A DNA stretch of 64,000 nt from positions 1-64,000 of the forward strand of contig NZ_JBGTYM010000007.1 of assembly GCF_044142105.1 (NCBI RefSeq), read 5' to 3'. This DNA comes from Pseudogemmobacter sp044142105. Lineage in GTDB: Bacteria > Pseudomonadota > Alphaproteobacteria > Rhodobacterales > Rhodobacteraceae. Of the stretch, positions 58,410-64,000 are shown in pieces (positions within the stretch are counted from its first letter, which is position 1; each line of letters opens with the position of its first letter). The position numbers and the translations under genes were made by a program. The notes under the pieces are model-generated. The model saw nothing but the letters and a program-made list of their open reading frames with translations. It was not told where the DNA came from and made no database searches.

Positions 58410-59156
58410 TCAGGCCAAGGGCGGAAGACCGGCGGCGGCGCGCAGATCGGGATCGCGGATGTCCAGCTCCTTGCCGATCAGCGGATCGGCGGCTTGCGTG
58501 CAGAGCCAGGCAAGGGCCTGACCCGGCTGGTCGGGCGACGCGAGCGCGCTGCGGGGCAGCTGCGAGACGGGGTTGATGCCCGAGGCACGGATGACGCCCT
58601 GCATCGCGGTGTCGACCACGCCGGGGGCAAGGCCGAAGGCGCGGATGCCCTGATCGCCATATTCCAGGTGCAGCGAGCGGGTGAGCATGGCTAGCCCCGC
58701 CTTGCCGGCGCAATAGGCCGACCAACCCTCTTGCGGGCGATGGGCGGCGCCCGAGGAGACATTGACCACTGTCCCCCGCCCACGCGCCAGCATGGCGGGC
58801 AGACAGAGGCGGATCGCGTCGAACTGGGCGACGAGATTCGTCTCTATGCTGGCGGAAAATGCCTCGACCGTCAGGTCGGTGATGCGGCCGATCGGGTTCA
58901 CCGTGGCGGCATTGTTGATCAGGATGTCAAAGCCGCGCCCGGCCAGCGCCGCAAGTGCCGCCCGGTCGGTGATGTCGCAGAGCACGCCGGCGGCGATGCC
59001 CGCCAAGTCGGTCTGCGCCGCGTCAAGGCTGGCGGCGCTGCGGGCGGTGAAGGTGACGCGCGCGCCCAGCGCGGCCAGCGCGCGGCAGGTGGCAAGGCCG
59101 ATGCCGCCGGCGCCGCCGGTGACGAGGGCGCTTTGGCCGGTAAGGGATTGGGTCAT
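58410..59156 (-). CDS. Short-chain dehydrogenase/reductase
   Basis: 248 residues. The cofactor motif is VTGGAGGIGLATCRALA (about 12-28), NNAA appears at ILINNAATVNPIG, and the catalytic triad is S in VNVSSGAAHR and Y-x-x-x-K in YCAGKAGL. Only YCAGK deviates mildly from the classical YxASK. The ATG at 59156 has AGGAGG upstream. It is coded together with the FAH-family gene, suggesting a small sugar-acid or aromatic-acid route. Substrate unknown. Confidence 0.87.
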   Translation of the reverse strand: MTQSLTGQSALVTGGAGGIGLATCRALAALGARVTFTARSAASLDAAQTDLAGIAAGVLCDITDRAALAALAGRGFDILINNAATVNPIGRITDLTVEAFSASIETNLVAQFDAIRLCLPAMLARGRGTVVNVSSGAAHRPQEGWSAYCAGKAGLAMLTRSLHLEYGDQGIRAFGLAPGVVDTAMQGVIRASGINPVSQLPRSALASPDQPGQALAWLCTQAADPLIGKELDIRDPDLRAAAGLPPLA

Positions 59157-59282
59157 CTGGGCCTCCTGTCCTGGGTCATGGCGGTGATATGTGACGGCGG
59201 CGTGTAGGTCACGGCGAAAACGCGCCGCAGCCCTGCAAGGTCCGGCCTTGACCCGGCGCCGCGCCGCCGCATTGATGTGCAG

Positions 59283-60416
59283 ATGATGCGCCATATCCTT
59301 GCCCCTCTGCTGATCCTGCTGCTGGTTGCCTGCTCGCCGCGCGGCGAATTCGTTCTGGTCGACCAGATGCCGCCCGAAAAGGCCGCCGCCGCCGCCGCGA
59401 GCGGGGTGCGCGAAGTGGTGTTCGTGGGCACCTCGCGCAAGAAAGACCAGGGCGCGTCCGGCTTTGGCTATGGCCGTTCGGAGGCCGCGACCTTTCTGCG
59501 CATCGATGTGCGCGTGCCGCCTGAACGTGCCGTGGGCGAGGTGAAATGGCCGACGAATGCCCGCCGCGCCAATCCCGACACCGAGTTCCTGACCTATGGC
59601 GAGACGGTCTATGACCGGCCGGAGGAGTTTCGGAAGGCGCTGCGCGGCGCGATGGATATCCGCAAGCAGCGCGACGTGGTGGTTTATGTCCATGGCTTCA
59701 ACAACACCATGGCCGAAAGCGTCTATCGCGTGGCGCAGATGCATACCGACCTCAAGGTGCCGGGCGTGGCGGTGCATTATTCCTGGCCCAGCCGCGGCTC
59801 GCCCCTTGGCTATGTCTATGACCGCGACTCCGCGCTTTTCGCGCGCGACGGGCTGGAAGATCTGCTGAATCAGGTGGCGATGGCCGGGGCGAACCGGATC
59901 ATCATCGTGGCGCATTCGATGGGCGCCGCGCTGACCATGGAATCGCTGCGGCAGGTCTATCTGTCGAAAGACCATCAGGTGAACCGTCATCTGGGCGGCG
60001 TGGTGCTGTTATCGCCCGATCTGGATGTGGATCTGTTCCGCGCCCAGGCCCATGCCATCGGCAAGCTGCCCGAGCCCTTCATCATCTTCGGCAATACGCG
60101 CGACACGGTGCTGAACATCTCGTCAAAGCTCTCGGGCGCGCCGGACAGGCTGGGCAATCTCAAGAACCTGACGCCGATTTCCGATCTGGACGTGACCTAT
60201 CTGGACACAGCCGCCTATAGCGTTGACGGCGGGCATTTCAACCTGGGCAATTCCCCGGCGCTGATCCAGCTTCTGGGGGGCATCGCCAATATCGACGCGG
60301 CCTTCCGGGCCGAAGCGGCAGCGCGGGTCGGCCTGTTGCCGGGCGTGGTGCTGACGGTGCGCAATGCGACGGGCATCATCCTTGCCCCGGTCGAAGGGCT
60401 GGCGACGCAGAACTAG
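59283..60416 (+). CDS. Lipoprotein alpha/beta hydrolase (DUF900 family)
   Basis: 377 residues. A lipoprotein signal MMRHILAPLLILLLVAC ends in the lipobox LVAC. DVVVYVHGFNNTMAESVYR is the HGF-N oxyanion region and IIIVAHSMGAALTMESL contains the nucleophile serine (GHSMG-like). It belongs to the DUF900 esterase-like group; the tail QNA... is not recognisable. No clear ribosome site is visible, and three ATGs (59277, 59283, 59286) are possible. The product is predicted to sit on the periplasmic face of a membrane. Confidence 0.82.
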   Translation: MMRHILAPLLILLLVACSPRGEFVLVDQMPPEKAAAAAASGVREVVFVGTSRKKDQGASGFGYGRSEAATFLRIDVRVPPERAVGEVKWPTNARRANPDTEFLTYGETVYDRPEEFRKALRGAMDIRKQRDVVVYVHGFNNTMAESVYRVAQMHTDLKVPGVAVHYSWPSRGSPLGYVYDRDSALFARDGLEDLLNQVAMAGANRIIIVAHSMGAALTMESLRQVYLSKDHQVNRHLGGVVLLSPDLDVDLFRAQAHAIGKLPEPFIIFGNTRDTVLNISSKLSGAPDRLGNLKNLTPISDLDVTYLDTAAYSVDGGHFNLGNSPALIQLLGGIANIDAAFRAEAAARVGLLPGVVLTVRNATGIILAPVEGLATQN

Positions 60417-60419
60417 GCT

Positions 60420-60974
60420 CTAGCGCCGCCGGAGATAGACATAGAAGGCACCGCTGCCGCCGTGTTTCAGATGCGCCTCGGCGACCTGCTGGACCGACAG
60501 CGCCAGGGGCGGCAGGCGGAGCCAATGCGGCACCTGATGGCGCAGCGCGCCGATGGGGCGCGGCACCGGATCGGCCACGCCCTTGCCCTTGCCGGTGATG
60601 ACCAGCACCAGCCGCAGCCCGTCACTCTGGGCGTTGAGGATGAAGCGGATCAGCTCGGGATGCGCCTCGGCCAGCGTCATGCCGTGCAGGTCGATCCGCG
60701 CCTCGGGGGCAAGCTTGCCGCGCGTCATCTTCTGATGGGTGCGGGCATCCATGCGCAGGGGGTCGGAGGGCGGCGCGGCGGGTGCGGGGGCGGCTTTCTC
60801 GCCCAGACGGAAGGCGGGAATCCGGCTCTGGGCCGGCTGTTTCACGGGCTGGGGCTCGGGGGTCGTCGGCTCGACCGGGTCGGGCAACTGCAGGTGGCGG
60901 TTGTGCATCGGCGTGATGCTGCGCGCGACCGTGCTCCAGAGTTCAGCCTCGTCCGAGGTCAGGCGGCGGCGCAT
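60420..60974 (-). CDS. Smr domain protein
   Basis: 184 residues. The C-terminal Smr domain has RIDLHGMTLAEA and LVLVITGKGKG, then SGAFYVYLRRR; the conserved D-L-H-G and G-K-G marks of the family are present. The N-terminal half is a basic, proline-rich linker. Smr proteins are nucleases or nucleic-acid binders; this bacterial form resembles the stand-alone type with unknown substrate. ATG 60974 lies 4 bases after the mltA stop, so it is the last gene of the tim44-mltA-smr operon. Confidence 0.87.
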   Translation of the reverse strand: MRRRLTSDEAELWSTVARSITPMHNRHLQLPDPVEPTTPEPQPVKQPAQSRIPAFRLGEKAAPAPAAPPSDPLRMDARTHQKMTRGKLAPEARIDLHGMTLAEAHPELIRFILNAQSDGLRLVLVITGKGKGVADPVPRPIGALRHQVPHWLRLPPLALSVQQVAEAHLKHGGSGAFYVYLRRR

Positions 60975-60978
60975 CCGG

Positions 60979-62007
60979 CTAAAGGCCCGAAGCCAGCACA
61001 TAGGCGCGGTCGATGGGCATCAGGATGACCATGCGTCCGCCATCCTTGACCTCGCCCGCCGCATCGCCTGCCGCATCGCCGAAGCCGTAGAAGATATCGG
61101 CCCGCTGCGCCCCTTTGATCGCGCCGCCGGTATCCTGCGCCACCATCAGGCGATTCATCGGCACCCGGCCTTCCTTCTCGATCCAGACCGGCGCGCCAAG
61201 GGGCGTGAAGGCGGGGTCGACCGCCAGCGAGCGCAGCGGCGTGATCGAGCGGCCCATGGCCCCGATCGGACCCTTGTCGGCGGGCAGATCGGCCAGTTTG
61301 CGGAAGAAAACATAGGACGGATTGGCATTCAGGAGGTCGTCGCCCAGGCCGGGATTGCGCCGCACCCAGGCGCGGATCGCCCCGGCCGAGACCTCATCCA
61401 CCGTCATGATGCCGCGGCGCACCAGTTCCTGCCCGACCGAGCGGTAAGGATGACCGTTCTTGCCGGCATAGCCCACGCGGATCACCCGGCCATCGGTCAT
61501 ACGGATGCGGCCCGAGCCCTGGATATGCAGGAAGAAGACTTCGACCGGGTCGTCGATCCAGGCAATCTCCAGCCCACGGCCGCGCAGGATGCCGCTTTCG
61601 ATCACCGCGCGGGAATGCCAGACCGCACCATCCTGCAATTCGGGCGGGCGGCGGTAGATCGGCCAGGCATAGCGCGCGGTGCGGACGGGGGAGCCATTCA
61701 GTTCCGGCTCATAATAGCCGGTGAACAGCGCGGGGGGCGTGCCCACGATCACCGGCTTGAAGAACAGCTCGAAAAAGGCGCGGGCCGAGGCATCGTCGGA
61801 CGGCACATCGGCGGCAAGGGCGCAGAGCGGGCCCCATTCCGGCGCCTGAAGCTGATCACAGGTGACAAGAAAGGCCGCCAGAGCGGCGGCCTGACCATCC
61901 TCGCGCCACCCCGCGAGCCCTTCGAAATCGACGACCTGCGCCCGGGCCATCGGCGGCGCCATCAGCGCCAGAAGCAGGGCAAGGCAGCGGAGCGGCGGCT
62001 GGCCCAT
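60979..62007 (-). CDS. mltA: Membrane-bound lytic murein transglycosylase A
   Basis: 342 residues. It has a signal peptide (MGQPPLRCLALLLALMAPPMARA). LFTGYYEPELNGS is the MltA landmark, IAWIDDPVEVFFLHIQGSGRIRMTDG and VRVGYAGKNGHPYRSVGQELVRRG hold the central domain, and VAQDTGGAIKGAQRADIFYGFG carries the 3D domain with the catalytic aspartate. It cuts peptidoglycan with formation of anhydro-MurNAc, the substrate that AmgK and MurU (44 kb) help recycle. Confidence 0.94.
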   Translation of the reverse strand: MGQPPLRCLALLLALMAPPMARAQVVDFEGLAGWREDGQAAALAAFLVTCDQLQAPEWGPLCALAADVPSDDASARAFFELFFKPVIVGTPPALFTGYYEPELNGSPVRTARYAWPIYRRPPELQDGAVWHSRAVIESGILRGRGLEIAWIDDPVEVFFLHIQGSGRIRMTDGRVIRVGYAGKNGHPYRSVGQELVRRGIMTVDEVSAGAIRAWVRRNPGLGDDLLNANPSYVFFRKLADLPADKGPIGAMGRSITPLRSLAVDPAFTPLGAPVWIEKEGRVPMNRLMVAQDTGGAIKGAQRADIFYGFGDAAGDAAGEVKDGGRMVILMPIDRAYVLASGL

Positions 62008-62016
62008 GGCAAGGCG

Positions 62017-62676
62017 TCAGTCGCCCGTCGCCACGAGCTGCCAATTCGGGTCGTCCACGCCCATGCGGCGGGCGAAGGTCCAGACATCGCGCTGGCGCTT
62101 GATGCTCTTGGCATCGCCCTCGACCACCTCGCCCGCCTTGTTGCGGACGACCTGGGTCAGCTCGCCCACAAAACGCACGGTGATTTCGGCAAAGCCCGAA
62201 TTGCGATCGAAGGTCGCCTCTTGCAGCGCCATTTCCTTGAGGCCGACGAAATTGGCCTCGATGGTCAGCCCGTCGCGGGCGCGCTGTTCGATCACTTCGG
62301 TAAAGCTCGCCTCGACCTCATCGGCCAGGAAGGGGCGGACCGGGTCGATATCGCCACGTTCGAAGGCCATGAGGATCATCTCATAGGCCTGGCGCGCGCC
62401 GGCCAGGAAGGGGCTGACGCTGAACGAGGGTTCAGCCAGTTTCATCGCGGCGAGGGCCTTGGCGGAGGACGAGCCATCGGGCACATGGTCGATGATATCG
62501 CGGTCGGGGCCGCCCTCGATCACCTCAAAGTCACGCTTGACCTGGGGACGCACATCTTCCAGCGGGATGGGGGGCTTTTCAAAGCCGTCGCGAGTGCCCA
62601 GAACCGAGCGGAGTTTCAGGATCAGGAAGACCGCGATCCCGGCGAGAACAAGAAGTTGGATCAGCGAGGAATTCAC
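62017..62676 (-). CDS. Tim44-like domain protein
   Basis: 219 residues. An N-terminal membrane helix (IQLLVLAGIAVFLILKL) precedes an acidic linker and the Tim44 domain (about 85-215): ARQAYEMILMAFERGDIDPVRPFLADEVEASF and FAEITVRFVGELTQVVR. Start is likely GTG at 62676, with GGAG 7 bases upstream. The protein is related to the mitochondrial import motor subunit Tim44; in alphaproteobacteria it is a membrane-associated protein of uncertain role. It heads the leftward unit and is divergent from fxsA. Confidence 0.85.
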   Translation of the reverse strand: MNSSLIQLLVLAGIAVFLILKLRSVLGTRDGFEKPPIPLEDVRPQVKRDFEVIEGGPDRDIIDHVPDGSSSAKALAAMKLAEPSFSVSPFLAGARQAYEMILMAFERGDIDPVRPFLADEVEASFTEVIEQRARDGLTIEANFVGLKEMALQEATFDRNSGFAEITVRFVGELTQVVRNKAGEVVEGDAKSIKRQRDVWTFARRMGVDDPNWQLVATGD

Positions 62677-62795
62677 GGGCAAGCTCCGAAGGAATAGGAA
62701 AGCCCGGCTTGAGGCCGGGGGGTTGGTCCCTATGTAGGGGCGGGGCGGGTTCAAGTAAACCTTGGGCCCCATCTTGCAGGCAAAGGATATGAGAA

Positions 62796-63293
62796 ATGTG
62801 GTTGATCCTGGCGTTTCTTGCCTGGCCGCTGGTGGAAATCGCGCTTTTTGTCGCGATTGGCGGGACGATCGGGGTCTGGGCCACGCTGGCCTGGGTGCTT
62901 CTGAGCGGGGTTCTGGGCGTCTTGGTGATGCGGCTGACTGCCGCACGCAGCGCCCTGAAGCTGCGCCAGGGCCTGTCGGCCTTGCGCCAGCCGGGGGCAG
63001 AAATCGCAGGCGGCGCCTTCGGCATGCTGGCGGGGGTGCTGCTGATCCTGCCGGGCTTTCTGACCGACGCCCTGGGCCTGTTGCTGTTGGTGCCGCCCGT
63101 GCAGCGGCTTCTGGCCCGCGCGCTCCTGGCCAGGGCCGTGGTGATGACCCGGAGCACAGGCACGGCGCGGCCGGGTGGCCGCGACGATGTGATCGACGGC
63201 GACTGGACGGAAGTGCCCCCCGAAACGCCGCGCGGAATCGGACGGCCGCAGGGCACTTCGGGCTGGACGCGGGACGAGGGGCACCGGCACTAG
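62796..63293 (+). CDS. fxsA: FxsA family membrane protein
   Basis: 165 residues. Three or four N-terminal helices: WLILAFLAWPLVEIALFVAIG at 2-22, then WATLAWVLLSGVLGVLVM and GAFGMLAGVLLILPGFLTD. This is the FxsA layout. In Escherichia coli FxsA relieves F-exclusion of phage T7; in this group the function is unknown. The C-terminus is a charged tail. It is followed after 85 bases by secB. Confidence 0.9.
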   Translation: MWLILAFLAWPLVEIALFVAIGGTIGVWATLAWVLLSGVLGVLVMRLTAARSALKLRQGLSALRQPGAEIAGGAFGMLAGVLLILPGFLTDALGLLLLVPPVQRLLARALLARAVVMTRSTGTARPGGRDDVIDGDWTEVPPETPRGIGRPQGTSGWTRDEGHRH

Positions 63294-63378
63294 ACGCCTA
63301 TTGCATTGAGCGTGCGCGGCCCCTCTGCTAGGCAACCGTCAGGTCATTCGGGCCGATAAGGCCCCCGAGGAGGTACTG

Positions 63379-63894
63379 ATGACGGAAGACGTCACCGCGC
63401 CCAACGGCGCCCCATCGCCCGCCGCGCCGCAAGTGCGGATGCAGGTCCTGGCACAATATGTCCGGGACATGAGCTTTGAGAACATGGTCGCCCGCAAGGG
63501 TCTGGCCGGGGGCGACGTGCAGCCCGATATCGAAGTGGCGGTCAGCCTGGATGCGCGCAAACGCGCAGCCGAGCACCAGTATGATATCGTGATGAAGTTC
63601 AAGGTCACGTCGAAGAACAAGGTCAACAGCGAGATTCTGTTCCTGCTGGAACTGGAATATGGCGGGACCTTCCATGTCGAGGGCATTCCCGAAGCGCAGC
63701 TTCACCCCTTCCTGCTGATCGAATGCCCGCGCATCCTGTTCCCCTTCGTGCGCCGCATCATCAGCGACGTGACGCGCGATGGCGGCTTCCCGCCCTTGAA
63801 CGTGGATCAGGTGGATTTCATGGCGCTGTATCGCCAGGAGATGGCCCGCCGCGCCCAGGCCGCGGCCGCGCCGGCCGCCGCCACGCCGAACTGA
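63379..63894 (+). CDS. secB: Protein-export chaperone SecB
   Basis: 171 residues. QVRMQVLAQYVRDMSFENMVARKG is the N-terminal SecB block, followed by LLELEYGGTFHVEGIP, LLIECPRILFPFVRRIISDVTRDGGFPPLNVDQVDF (in separate stretches) and an alanine-rich C-terminus. It holds preproteins unfolded and passes them to SecA. The C-terminal extension is typical of alphaproteobacteria. GAGGAGG precedes the ATG. Confidence 0.96.
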   Translation: MTEDVTAPNGAPSPAAPQVRMQVLAQYVRDMSFENMVARKGLAGGDVQPDIEVAVSLDARKRAAEHQYDIVMKFKVTSKNKVNSEILFLLELEYGGTFHVEGIPEAQLHPFLLIECPRILFPFVRRIISDVTRDGGFPPLNVDQVDFMALYRQEMARRAQAAAAPAAATPN

Positions 63895-63898
63895 GGCG

Positions 63899-64000
63899 TC
63901 AGGCCAGCCTTTCCCCGCCGCGCCACACGCCGCGCAGGGAAAGGTCTGGCCCCAGATGCACGAAATCCGCCCGGGCGCCCGGGCGGAGATGCCCCAGATC
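63899..64000 (-). CDS. nagA: Amidohydrolase C-terminus, probably N-acetylglucosamine-6-phosphate deacetylase
   Basis: Only the last 33 residues are present, as the gene continues beyond the right edge. LRPGARADFVHLGP then LRGVWRGGERLA is the C-terminal composite domain ending of amidohydrolases such as NagA (the pattern G-x-x-A-D-x-V-x-L...V-x-x-G-G). NagA would convert GlcNAc-6-P to GlcN-6-P. PhnM and other amidohydrolases end similarly, so the exact name is provisional. It is convergent with secB, 4 bases away. Confidence 0.5.
   Translation of the reverse strand, partial: DLGHLRPGARADFVHLGPDLSLRGVWRGGERLA

Overview
The window is high-GC, densely packed bacterial chromosome and looks like an alphaproteobacterium of the Rhodobacteraceae/Paracoccaceae (Rhodobacter/Paracoccus-like). 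The best evidence is a complete RegB / SenC-RegA-HvrA redox-control locus with a HvrB-like LysR gene and ahcY beside it, as I recall it from Rhodobacter capsulatus. The alphaproteobacterial AddB-AddA type, the TPR protein HemY, a mitofilin-like protein and SecB agree with this. There are no insertion sequences, prophage genes or CRISPR arrays. One tRNA (Thr, CGU) is present.

1-15.6 kb is accessory catabolism. A 3-hydroxyacyl-CoA dehydrogenase (cut by the window edge), phosphate butyryltransferase, butyrate kinase, an aldehyde dehydrogenase and a GABA-type omega-aminotransferase run leftward. A PuuR-like XRE-cupin regulator is divergent from them. Next is a leftward array of ATP-dependent hydantoinase/oxoprolinase subunits (hyuB, hyuA) and a five-gene branched-chain-type ABC transporter (livG-livF-livH-livM-livK), with an AraC regulator divergent from hyuB. 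Together this reads as: import an amide or lactam, open it with ATP, transaminate the omega-amino acid, oxidise the semialdehyde, and enter acyl-CoA metabolism. The substrate is inferred, not shown.

15.7-20 kb holds three small Rnk/GreA-C-terminal-like proteins (one canonical, two divergent), a DUF1127 protein, a possible 60-residue protein, a TSUP permease and an orphan spermidine-synthase-like protein. 20.2-21.5 kb holds a decaying dipeptide ABC-transporter ATPase (frameshift plus ruined Walker A) with the tail of its upstream partner, next to the tRNA.

21.6-29.3 kb is core housekeeping: hemY, a mitofilin homologue and hemD leftward; tsaD, gpsA, a YciI-like protein and an EVE-domain protein rightward; then a DUF1761 protein and proline iminopeptidase. 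A probable small RNA lies on the minus strand before a cyanide-insensitive bd-type quinol oxidase (29.7-32.1 kb). An Fsr-like MFS exporter, a DUF2853 protein and ahcY follow.

35.4-40.9 kb is the redox/regulatory region: an HD hydrolase, a tiny ORF, hvrB-like LysR, hvrA, regA, senC and regB. 41-51.3 kb is a rightward run with overlapping starts: a PAS-only sensor, tsaE, amgK, murU, addB, addA and trxA (t6A modification, peptidoglycan recycling, recombination repair).

51.4-64 kb holds hslV and hslU separated by two unrelated genes, a quinone-oxidoreductase-like enzyme divergent from a cysteine-bearing HxlR regulator, a FAH-family hydrolase, an SDR, a lipoprotein alpha/beta hydrolase, and smr-mltA-tim44 facing fxsA-secB. 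The final 102 bases are the C-terminus of an amidohydrolase, probably NagA.
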